From a virus: a stretch of 26,396 bases of DNA. Made by a program: the position numbers and the translations under genes. A model generated the notes under the pieces. That model had not been told where the DNA came from, did not search any database, and saw only the letters and a list, made by a program, of their open reading frames with translations. Within the stretch, counting starts at the first letter, position 1, and every line of letters starts with the position of its first letter. This document shows positions 1 through 8,100 of this stretch, piece by piece. The stretch spans positions 1-26,396 of the IMG/VR virus record IMGVR_UViG_3300033155_001586; one strand, given 5' to 3'.

Positions 1-1
1 C

Positions 2-430
2 GAATTGCAGACGTTAAAAGAAGCCTTGGAGCGGAGGAATTTCCTACTAGAAGAGGGCCTCCTGCACGAACAAAGTAGGATAGCTAAGAAGTGCGGCATG
101 CAGTGTAAGCTTGCCGTCACTACGGGGTTTTTCAGGGAATTTTTTCCTTATGCTGAGGACGCAAACCATGGCATTACGTTCCATGAAATCATGGAAGACA
201 TTATAAAGCTTTTCAAAAAAGAAACTTCTGGTATGGTCTCAGGCTATGCTGAGTTTCCGGTGTTATCTAAAACTCACGTTAAAGAAGTAATTAAACATGA
301 CGAGGTATTAACCTTTACGGACGGTAAGCCCAGAGATAAGCGCACGGTCGTAATGGTTACAGTCATGCCTGATGAGAGAGGGAGAAACTCCCTCGTGTTC
401 GGGGTAAAGGAAAGGTCTTGGCTTAGTTAA
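2..430 (+). CDS. Hypothetical protein, 5' incomplete, convergent with late operon
   Basis: I do not recognise this protein. The frame is open to the left edge of the window, so the true start is probably outside; the first possible internal start is TTG at position 5, which would give 141 aa. The visible part is charged and mixed alpha/beta, with a helical N-terminal stretch (residues 1-30), a CxxxC pair (CGMQC), and a beta-like C-terminal half ending SWLS. It is the only convincing + strand gene. It runs head-on into the leftward operon, and its TAA (428-430) interlocks with the endolysin's TAA (427-429). That orientation suggests a different transcription unit, perhaps early or middle genes, but this is inference from position only. 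An internal 7-bp hairpin (378-394) lies in the ERGRNSL codons. Confidence 0.6.
   Translation, partial: ELQTLKEALERRNFLLEEGLLHEQSRIAKKCGMQCKLAVTTGFFREFFPYAEDANHGITFHEIMEDIIKLFKKETSGMVSGYAEFPVLSKTHVKEVIKHDEVLTFTDGKPRDKRTVVMVTVMPDERGRNSLVFGVKERSWLS
378..394 (-). terminator. GC-rich hairpin, candidate terminator of the late operon
   Basis: A perfect 7-bp inverted repeat (GAGGGAG, 3-base loop, CTCCCTC) lies inside the + strand gene. On the leftward transcript it begins 32 bases after the endolysin stop codon. The bases that follow on the - strand (TCTCATC) are not a U-tract, so it is at best a weak intrinsic terminator. It could instead act as a 3'-end stabiliser, or be coincidental. It is the only strong stem seen near the end of the operon. 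Confidence 0.35.
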
Positions 431-861
431 ATATCAAAGAAACGATGCCCGTTATGAGCTTCTCTTCCGTCGATGTGTACCCAGCCCGAGCCGGGATTGT
501 TTTCCATTCTAATGTCAAAATCATCAAGCACCGGGTGGAGGATCTCTCTTATCCTATCACAACCTATCTTCGGACAGTAAAAATCCATGGCAAGACCAAG
601 TTTATGGGCCGAAAAAACGGCCCCGTTTATACCGTATGGTCTTTTCCATTTATTATAAAGGTAAGGCCTTAGCCCTGAGGTGACAATCATCCTAGCGTCA
701 AGGTAGTTCCTCACCAGCTGGACCTTGGACATAAAGCTCATGATATTTAAGTACTGCTGATCGTCAGGGAAAACATAAACCCCCCACGAAGAACACCTAA
801 GCATCTCGTTCCATCTAAAATTTTTTGTTCCAGGGATGAGTTTATCTAAATCTATTTCCAT
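427..861 (-). CDS. M15-family peptidase endolysin
   Basis: This 144-aa protein fits the zinc metallopeptidase M15 (Peptidase_M15_3-type) fold found in phage endolysins and D-Ala-D-Ala or L-Ala-D-Glu peptidases. The signatures are TSGLRP (61-66), then SAHKLGLAMD (84-93), supplying zinc ligands H86 and D93, and WVHID (127-131), supplying the third ligand H129. It should cleave a peptide bond of peptidoglycan at the end of infection. There is no signal peptide and no cell-wall-binding domain, so it is a single globular domain, as is usual for Gram-negative hosts; export would need a holin. It is the last gene of the leftward operon, 4 bases after the 64-aa gene. The ATG has only a weak ribosome site. 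Family assignment is firm; exact bond specificity is not known. Confidence 0.88.
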   Translation of the reverse strand: MEIDLDKLIPGTKNFRWNEMLRCSSWGVYVFPDDQQYLNIMSFMSKVQLVRNYLDARMIVTSGLRPYLYNKWKRPYGINGAVFSAHKLGLAMDFYCPKIGCDRIREILHPVLDDFDIRMENNPGSGWVHIDGREAHNGHRFFDI

Positions 862-865
862 AAAA

Positions 866-1060
866 CTATCTAGTCGCCGGAGGGTCGAAGATTTCGTTTA
901 AACCTGACATATCCTTACATTGCCTAGCGTCCTTTACCGCCTCAGCAAAACGCTTAGCCTCTCTCTCGTTATTTCCGAAAGAGTCGTCCACAACTATATA
1001 TATCTCCCTGGCAAGCCTAAACCAAATAGGTAAGCTTTTTAGGACTTTAATCCAGCTCAT
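866..1060 (-). CDS. Small hypothetical protein in lysis cluster (64 aa)
   Basis: No family recognised. The N-terminal third is rich in W, F, I, L and V with scattered K and R (residues 1-25), compatible with an amphipathic or membrane-touching helix. The rest is charged and soluble-looking and ends in PPATR. Its ATG overlaps the stop of the 91-aa gene (ATGA, 4 bases), and the endolysin gene begins 4 bases after its stop, so the three genes are probably translated together. Position next to the endolysin makes a lysis accessory role possible, but nothing in the sequence proves it. No lipobox or clear signal anchor is present, so I do not call it a spanin. Confidence 0.62.
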   Translation of the reverse strand: MSWIKVLKSLPIWFRLAREIYIVVDDSFGNNEREAKRFAEAVKDARQCKDMSGLNEIFDPPATR

Positions 1061-1332
1061 TTAAAGGCCTTCATTAGAGCAGGGAGAAGAGACACGGATA
1101 TAGCCTGAACAGCGGCTGCCGGGTCCTCCTTAAACTCATCGTCTATTTTAGATATACCAGAAACAGCGGGCATAAGCTCCGTCATTGCGGCTGTCATAAT
1201 AGCGGGTATATCCTTTGACATATCCCAACCATCAGCAAGAGCCTCTTTAGTTGCTATAATAAAGTTTCCCACACCACTGCCAAGTTCATAGAGCTCCTTA
1301 GGAACTTCCACCTCTATTTTTATTTTCTCCAT
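1057..1332 (-). CDS. Small conserved-looking phage protein (91 aa)
   Basis: Function unknown. The N-terminus is a short amphipathic strand (MEKIKIEVEVPKE). It is followed by alanine-rich helical segments (about 18-35, 44-62 and 70-90), moderately hydrophobic but lacking a clean 18-20 residue membrane span. From memory, podophages often carry proteins of this size and pattern (an IEVEVPKE-like start, then an ALADG and DIPAI pattern) between fibre and lysis genes; none has a role I can cite. The start is supported by AAGGAG upstream. It lies 13 bases after the 105-aa gene and overlaps the 64-aa gene by 4 bases. Because the helices are amphipathic, a weak membrane or virion association cannot be excluded. 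Confidence 0.68.
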   Translation of the reverse strand: MEKIKIEVEVPKELYELGSGVGNFIIATKEALADGWDMSKDIPAIMTAAMTELMPAVSGISKIDDEFKEDPAAAVQAISVSLLPALMKAFK

Positions 1333-1345
1333 GTTTTTTTCTCCT

Positions 1346-1663
1346 TTATTTATTATTGCAATGAAGTGTCATCCGAGAGACCTCTCTGCGTGTTTGCTTA
1401 AGCTCTGAACAGATTAAAGTCATTGACTGGTCCATGTGAGCGAGAGCGTCGGCGAGCTTGTCCATGGAAGTCTCAACACCAGCTTGCCTGTACCATATTT
1501 TAGCCCCGGTCTCAGGGTCAGATACATTGTGCCAGTCCCAGAGGTCTTTTAAAAGTTTTTTGTCGTCAACATCGGATCTTGTTTTTATAAAAGCGAAGAC
1601 CTCTTTAATAACTAAGAGAGCTACCACGCCGCCCATTGCTACTTGACTAAGGTCTCCGCTCAT
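1346..1663 (-). CDS. Single-span membrane protein, holin candidate
   Basis: This 105-aa protein has one clear hydrophobic segment near the N-terminus (about residues 6-26, SQVAMGG to FAFIK), followed directly by a basic residue cluster and a hydrophilic, partly coiled C-terminal region (70-100). A short N-terminal membrane anchor with a cytoplasmic tail, encoded a few small genes before the endolysin, is the arrangement expected of a one-span holin or lysis regulator. It could equally be a membrane-bound virion or lysis accessory protein. There are two cysteines in the C-terminal part. The start has an AGGAAC ribosome site. I see no second span, so it is not a classical two- or three-span holin. 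The functional call is inference from topology and position. Confidence 0.65.
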   Translation of the reverse strand: MSGDLSQVAMGGVVALLVIKEVFAFIKTRSDVDDKKLLKDLWDWHNVSDPETGAKIWYRQAGVETSMDKLADALAHMDQSMTLICSELKQTRREVSRMTLHCNNK

Positions 1664-1678
1664 AATTAAGTTCCTTTT

Positions 1679-2011
1679 TTACTTTAAAAGAATATCAATA
1701 ATTTTTAATATAGCGCTTCGAAGCTCCGGGATGGAGTTTAAAGTTGAAACGTTAAGAGATAAAAGGTCAAGGGATTTAGAAGACCGGTCCAGTTCTCTTT
1801 GTTCTTTAGCTGTTTTAGCCGCAGCTTTCGCAGAAACACTTGACTCTTTTTTTGTAGTGTTAACCACTACATTCCCGTTGACATCTAACTCCAGCCACTC
1901 CGCCTGGTCATCGTCATTAGGCGGTGGACCATAATGGTTTTTTGGTGGGTGAGACCTATTTTCTATTTTTAATTTAGAAGGATCACTAGGATCTTCAAAA
2001 ACATATTTCAT
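1679..2011 (-). CDS. Hypothetical protein downstream of the tail fibre (110 aa)
   Basis: No family recognised. The N-terminal half is polar and proline-rich (SHPPKNHYGPPPND at about 20-34) with a short WLELDVNGNVVV strand, like a small beta segment. The C-terminal half (60-110) is alanine-, leucine- and lysine-rich and could form a coiled coil. Its ATG overlaps the tail-fibre stop (TAATG) and an AGGAG lies 8 bases upstream, so it is translationally coupled to the fibre. That makes a fibre-associated or fibre-chaperone role a reasonable guess, but tail-fibre assembly families were not recognised. It could equally be the first member of the lysis group. Confidence 0.65.
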   Translation of the reverse strand: MKYVFEDPSDPSKLKIENRSHPPKNHYGPPPNDDDQAEWLELDVNGNVVVNTTKKESSVSAKAAAKTAKEQRELDRSSKSLDLLSLNVSTLNSIPELRSAILKIIDILLK

Positions 2012-5000
2012 TATTTTATTCTCCTAGCAAAGACCTTATACCACATATGTCTCAATGAACTAGCGGTTGGCACTATATCAGTTTTATGCTTAAGGTAATA
2101 TGTTGTTGTCTGTGTTACCACAATTTTTGTTTTAAATACGTTAGTCATATTTTGAAAAGTCGCATTCCCGTAAACTGTTAAAGCAGCGTTCTCTCCATAA
2201 ATCAAAGACCCTGCGTTGTTTCCTGCTACCGTATGTATATGCGTATACAAATCGGACGCCGCTCCTGGAGTCACGCCAACTATCCGATGCGCTGACGTAA
2301 CTAATACGTCCCATTCTCCAGGAAGCAAATCAAAATTAGAAATATCAATCCATGTCCCTGCAGCCCACGCCGGGAATGAGAAAGGTGCTCCTTGAATTTC
2401 AACAGTTTGTGTTTGATTAAAAACAGAGAATGAAGAAAAATCAGCCGCACGCTTAATAGAGATAAAATTAAAAATATTACTTCCAGTTAAGGTTAAGTTT
2501 GCGCCTGTTGTTTGTTGCGCTCTTATTGTTACGACATCGCCTTTTATAAGCAATAATGTTGTAGCCCCAGCCAATGGCACAAACGGAGAACTGTTAGCTA
2601 CCATTTCATATCTGTCTAATAAGGCAAGGCTAGTCCCGTTTACAAAAATTTGTACTTGAGCTATCTCTCCGACCGTCCAAGCCACATTAGTAAAAAGCAA
2701 GTTAACTTTAAACTCATACTCGCCACCAAAAGGAGCTATAAAGGCAGGGTCAACCGTCCACGTTCCTGTTCCTGAGTTATATCCAGAGCCAGCCCTCCAT
2801 AGGGAATATTTGTCATAATCAAATGTGCTGGAATTTATATCAAAATCAACTGGAGTTAATATCGAAGTTGGGATAGACAGTGCTGTGTCTGTGCTTCTTC
2901 TTAATTTAGATGTACTGAAAAGTGTTTCTGTAGTTGACTGAAGCGCGCCAGCAGACCACCCAGAGATAGGGATCTTAAAACTAAAATCAAACTCATCCCC
3001 CGTGGCCCATGTGAAAGGAACAGAAGATGTAATACTCGCCTGTCTAGTATGAGAGGTTACCGTGTCAAGTACCCTTAGGACTATATTCGTTGTTGAGGCC
3101 ACTACTGCAATTAAGTCAAACCTTGCCGCGCCAGTGTCTAATATTGCCCCATGTCCGACAACAGTTGTTTCGCTTATCCCGGAAAAATTAGAGTTAATTA
3201 GCTCTGAGCCTGGAAGCGTTAATTCTGGGCCAGTCCCCATAGAGGAGGTGCTCCCTAATGTCACGTTTACAGACCCCAGCATAAACGAACCTTCTCTGTG
3301 CCAGTTAGCTATATCAACAGTACCATTGCCTAAAATAAAGTTAGTAAATGAAGGCGTGAAATCTTGAGGCTCTGTAATAATACTTCCAGGAACAATAACG
3401 TCAGGACCGAAAAAAACATCGTCAAAATCAATGATAGAATCAGCAGAGGGAGAAACTAAAACCTTCATCCTCAGAGCATAACTAGACGAAGTAGGATCTA
3501 ACTCAGCCTTTCCGACAAACTTATTAACAGTCGAGCTATCCCAGATCTTTCCCTCAGTCTCGTTTACGTCAGAGATAGGGATATCAACATTATTAGTTTT
3601 GTCTCGTAGAACAAACTGAACATCGTCAGTGGCAAAAACTCCACTTGTCTTATACAAAAAAGAAATAGGTAAGGATTGGCTTCCCTCAGTATCAGCTAAA
3701 TCAATAGCCTTCATTTCAAAATCGCCAGTGTCAGACGTTATTGCAGAAGAGGCTATCGTTAGTCGTGTCGACTGAGAACCCCTTATAGGAGTGCTTGAAT
3801 TTACTGACTTAGAAATCCCGGCTGTGACAGTAACATAGCCCGTGCCGCTTTCGCCGCCAGGGTTTAAAATATAATTAAGCCCTGATGGTGCGTCGTCGAA
3901 AGGCTCCCATTTTGACGATGTACCGTTAAATTTAAGGGCTTGACCGGCAGTGGGAGAGGATGTCGTCACGTCAACGTCCGAGTGAGTATCTATGCTCCCG
4001 CCCGCGCTCACCTTAGCTGTGTTAGCAGCGACGTTAGTGTTCGCGTCCACCCTGGCCTCAGTGTAATAAAGATTCGCAGCCTCACTCACATCGTCCGTGT
4101 CTAAAGTGACAACACCCGTTTTGCCAGCCACAGAAACAACACTCTCCGTGTTGTCCACCTGCTCCCATACAGGAGTGTCGTTTGAAATGATCCAGTCCTT
4201 AGCATTCCAGTTAGATAACCCATCAATAGTGGTCGAGCCAGAAACACTAACAACATAGTACTGCCCCTTAGTTCCTGAACCGTCAGATAATGTGGGCATG
4301 TTAGTGGCCGCGTTCCAAGTGCCCTGGTACTGAACAGAACCTACGACCGAGTCAGGGAGCTGACCTATAGGGACCTTAGCAGAGCCGTCAAGGCTAGCGT
4401 AACCGCTAGCTGTGCCCTTATTAGATGCCACCTCTCTAGTGTCTATATCTGTTTGAAGCTCGTCAATAGCCGCCTGAGCAGTCGCTGAGGATTGATTTCC
4501 TGATGGTGTAATCACTACGTTCGTTCCAAGAAGACCAGTAAGGGTGTTCGAGCCGCCGTCCATAGTCTTATTAGTGACCGTCTTTATGTCAGTAGTGTGA
4601 AGAATTGTCGGGTCAGCGAGCGCTGTGACCTCCTCTGCTGTGTAATATTTTAAGTTAGTGCCGCCCGTGTTCCAGCCCCAGAAAGTCTCACTGACCGGCT
4701 CAGGGAGATCCATCTGCACGTTCTGTGTAGACTTTGTAAGTAAAGGGGAGCGCGTCAGCTGCTCCTGCATCTGCTGTAAGAGAGCCGCCATTCTGTCAAG
4801 AGCTGTCTCGTTTGTCTCTACCGGAAACTCCGAAGTCTCAAGAAAATCCACCAGCTGAGTGACCGTTAACTCTCTTATTATTAAGATTTTATAAGTGGCC
4901 AGTGGGGCCGTGTTAAACTCCACAGTCGTGGGAAAAGGAGTGGCCGGAGGAACAGCTCCCGTTAAAGTATAGTCAGAACCGGCGCCCTCAGTAAGTAAGG

Positions 5001-5151
5001 TCTCCGTGATAGCTGTAGGGATTGTCTCGTCACGGCGGTAAACTTTCACCTCGCTCGAGGCGTCTTCTATAATGTCAAAAGGGATTAGGAAAGATGTAGT
5101 AGAACCCGTCCCCTGAAGAGTGGTCTTTGTGATTACGTTTGTTAAACTCAT
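2011..5151 (-). CDS. Tail fibre / receptor-binding protein with T7 gp17-type N-terminus
   Basis: A 1046-aa modular fibre. Residues 1-135 match the T7 tail-fibre N-terminal anchor (T.TTLQGTG, PF..DI, VKVYRR, YTLTGA, LIIRE, FPVET..ALDR), which binds the tail hub. Next is a stalk-like region with SVAGKTGVVTL and NLYYTEARV (340-368), common in phage fibres. A carbohydrate-binding-like jelly roll follows (about 425-582, from NYILNPGGESG), then a fibre domain often seen in phages (about 598-735, DFTPSF to GWSAG), a C1q/TNF-like jelly roll (about 745-903, GGEYEF to IFNFISIKRAAD), and a beta-rich tip (905-1046) with HIH and a basic C-terminus. The ATG has GAGGACACC upstream. The N-terminal assignment is strong. 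Downstream domain names are from pattern only. Host range presumably resides in the last 450 residues. Confidence 0.9.
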   Translation of the reverse strand: MSLTNVITKTTLQGTGSTTSFLIPFDIIEDASSEVKVYRRDETIPTAITETLLTEGAGSDYTLTGAVPPATPFPTTVEFNTAPLATYKILIIRELTVTQLVDFLETSEFPVETNETALDRMAALLQQMQEQLTRSPLLTKSTQNVQMDLPEPVSETFWGWNTGGTNLKYYTAEEVTALADPTILHTTDIKTVTNKTMDGGSNTLTGLLGTNVVITPSGNQSSATAQAAIDELQTDIDTREVASNKGTASGYASLDGSAKVPIGQLPDSVVGSVQYQGTWNAATNMPTLSDGSGTKGQYYVVSVSGSTTIDGLSNWNAKDWIISNDTPVWEQVDNTESVVSVAGKTGVVTLDTDDVSEAANLYYTEARVDANTNVAANTAKVSAGGSIDTHSDVDVTTSSPTAGQALKFNGTSSKWEPFDDAPSGLNYILNPGGESGTGYVTVTAGISKSVNSSTPIRGSQSTRLTIASSAITSDTGDFEMKAIDLADTEGSQSLPISFLYKTSGVFATDDVQFVLRDKTNNVDIPISDVNETEGKIWDSSTVNKFVGKAELDPTSSSYALRMKVLVSPSADSIIDFDDVFFGPDVIVPGSIITEPQDFTPSFTNFILGNGTVDIANWHREGSFMLGSVNVTLGSTSSMGTGPELTLPGSELINSNFSGISETTVVGHGAILDTGAARFDLIAVVASTTNIVLRVLDTVTSHTRQASITSSVPFTWATGDEFDFSFKIPISGWSAGALQSTTETLFSTSKLRRSTDTALSIPTSILTPVDFDINSSTFDYDKYSLWRAGSGYNSGTGTWTVDPAFIAPFGGEYEFKVNLLFTNVAWTVGEIAQVQIFVNGTSLALLDRYEMVANSSPFVPLAGATTLLLIKGDVVTIRAQQTTGANLTLTGSNIFNFISIKRAADFSSFSVFNQTQTVEIQGAPFSFPAWAAGTWIDISNFDLLPGEWDVLVTSAHRIVGVTPGAASDLYTHIHTVAGNNAGSLIYGENAALTVYGNATFQNMTNVFKTKIVVTQTTTYYLKHKTDIVPTASSLRHMWYKVFARRIK

Positions 5152-5160
5152 GGTGTCCTC

Positions 5161-8100
5161 TTACTGTGGTTGAAAGTCGGGGTCTTCTCCTGGCTCAGTT
5201 ACTACCTCGCCTACTTGTCCTAAAAGCTGTATCATCTTATCCTGGATGTCAGGCTCATCAAGCTGCAATTGCCCAAGAGCAGCTTGTTTATAAACATTCA
5301 CTATCTTTTTTATAACTAGCCTTTTGTTCTGGTCGTTATCCAAACTCCCAAGCATAGGGTAACCACCAGAGATCTCCTTTTTTAAAGTCTCCTCCAAAGT
5401 CTGACTGCCAAAAGGATTATTGTCTAACCCTATCCCGGCCGATAACTGAACAAGCTTGTCGTACTGCTTCGGAGAAAGGTTTATGTTTTGGATAACACCA
5501 CCACCAGAAACACTGATTGTTTTTGATGGCATACTTAAACTTAAGTGCTGCTCGCCAGGAGGAGGGGTGGCTCTAAAAAGAGGTCCCGCCATGGATAATC
5601 GCAAAAGCTCCTTATCTACCACCGAAGGCTTAGCGTGAGACACCGCTATAGGTGAAGCTATGTCTGGACCTAAGCCCGGAGGATAATGCCTTACCCGGCC
5701 TAACATGTCCCTTTGAGGAGGTAGGTCTTTAGAGTACCCAGGAGTGATGTCCTTAAGAGCGTTTATGGTTTGATCTATAAAATCCCAAGCGTCCTGCTGA
5801 GGTATACGCTGGTCCCTGCGGACGGGGTCTCCCTCTATAACGCCAGGAAGACCTGTCTTTCTTATGTCTCGCAAAAGGCCCGAGAAAGGAACCTGACCTA
5901 CAACAAGAGAATTTACAACTCGCTGAACTCCCTGTCCCTTCTCCGGCGCTTCGATGGCTTTAATCATGTCGCCCATCGCTCCTGTCATAAACTCAGGAGT
6001 CATGGAATTAACGGCCGCCATAGCGATCATTGCAGTTAACGAAGGAAGATCCCTCGATTGGGACTCATCCATGGCGCCAACTATCTCACTTATGTTAGCC
6101 ACAGACTTTAACATTTTTGAGTAAGGCTCCGCCACTCGAGTAAAGTCATGGTAGGTGCCTCCGATTTTTATAGAGTTAGGCTGCCAGCCTGAGTTCTCTA
6201 AAAGTTTTCTGGCCACTGGGTTCTTTGGGCCCTCGCCGGTAACTAAACCGTTCCACGCAAGAAGAGACACCGTACTCATCGCCATACTACCCATTGTAAC
6301 ACGAGCCTTTGCAAGAGCTGCGCGTGAACCACCAGCCGCTATGTCGTCCTTAAAGGACTTTCCTAGAGCGGCAAACGGAGTGCGCTCGTAGGTCTGAGCC
6401 AAGATGTTTAGCTCCACCCTGGAAAAAGGGATCATAAGCTTTAAAGGAGCCGCCCCAGCTAACTGGTCAGAACCTGCGTTTTTAATTATATCGTCAACAC
6501 TAGCCGCCATACCCTCAAGAGCTGACGTGAATTTGTTTGCGTTAGCTTTTTCTACCGCCTGAGCACGGATATCTTTCGCAATAGACCTTAAGTTTCCCGT
6601 AGGCAAAGTGTCTATTGGGTCGTCAGCTAAAGCCTTTATAAGAACGTCAGCCTCGTTGCCGCTTAACCCCCTGCCAGTCGCCTCCCTAGTCGCTAAAGAC
6701 CTCGCTTCCATTCTATAATGGATAGCGCCCACTGCCTGGTCTCCACGAAGAAGAGCCCTACTAGGGGTTCTTATCATCGTGCCCATTAGGTCTATGCCCT
6801 TGCCTAAATTGCCAGTGTATCCGAAAGCCTCAGACGATATCGCATGAGCGAAGTCCTCTGGGTTTACCGTGGTGTTAAAAGTTATCTTGTTTGGGTCTAT
6901 TCTTTCCCTGCCTATAGCGATTAAACGGTCGACAGCCTCGCCCTTTCTTATGGCATCCGAAGCCACCTTAAAGGAGTCCGATAAACCCGCCTGAAAAGAT
7001 CCTATTTGATTCCAAGTCTCATTCTGGTAAGCCCTCGCCTGAGCGCCCACCTCTTTAAAAGTTATCTTATCAACAGGGGACTTTTGCCCCACCTGATATA
7101 AGGCAGCAAGACCTCGCTCAGCAATTTCAACAGGACCCCTTACCATGGCCGAACCTATTGACACAGCCTGAGTCTTAACGCCAGATACTAGCCCGTTAAT
7201 TCTTACCTCATAAGCCGCGTCCCAAAGCTTCTTAAAATTTCCCTTTCTTACAAGCTTTCCCGCTGCCGCGAGCACTGACTCGTCAGAGTTTTCAAAAATC
7301 TCTCTTATCATAGCAGCACTTTGAGAAAGCTCCTCCACACCGCCGTTAAGATGAGTGACCTCGGCGAGTTGTTTTATACGTAAATCCTTTGCCAGGCCTG
7401 AGACCTTTATTTTATGAGCGTTTAAAGCACGCGCGGCCTCTGCACTAGAGCCCTTAACGGAATTAAACATGTTAGAGAAATTGTCATAAGACTCCTTGAA
7501 CACAGCCAAGTCAGCTGGGTTTGCTGAATTTTCAAGCTTTGTCACCATGCCAGATAATTCGTCAGCCGCAACAGATAATCTTATCTCTGCCGCTAACCTC
7601 TCCTCAGCGTTTAATATAGTGCCAGGCTTTCGTCCTAAAACTTTTTTGCTTACAAAATTAGGGTCGTCCGCTAATACCTTAGCTTTTTTTATTGTCTCGT
7701 CAAAGTTCTGGCCCGTGCGTGAAACAGCGCTAACGAACTCCTTGTTGTCAGCCGTGAACTCCTGGATAACTTTGTTAGTGCCAGGGTCGTCAGAAAGTCT
7801 GCCGATCTTAAACTTCGAATGAGATACCTCGCTTAAGTCAGAAGCAACCTCTCGAACCTGAGCTTTACCTTTTAAAAGTGAAGACTCCGCCGCAGGCTTT
7901 GGCTTTAATAGGACAGACTTCTCTATCTGCTCAGGAGTTATATCAACAGATGTCTTTGTTTTTTTTAAAGCACGAGTCGCCTTATGCATCTTCATAGCAG
8001 AAAATATCGGACGAGCTAAACCCACCGATGCACCAACACCAGAGTCCACGATCAAAGACTCTAATGAATTCTTAAGACGACCCTCAAGGCCTGAGTCGTT

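Noticed and set aside
2011-5151. Diversity-generating retroelement acting on the tail fibre (BPP-1-like precedent)
   Set aside because: No reverse transcriptase, no second copy of the fibre 3' end and no adenine-biased template repeat were seen in the window.
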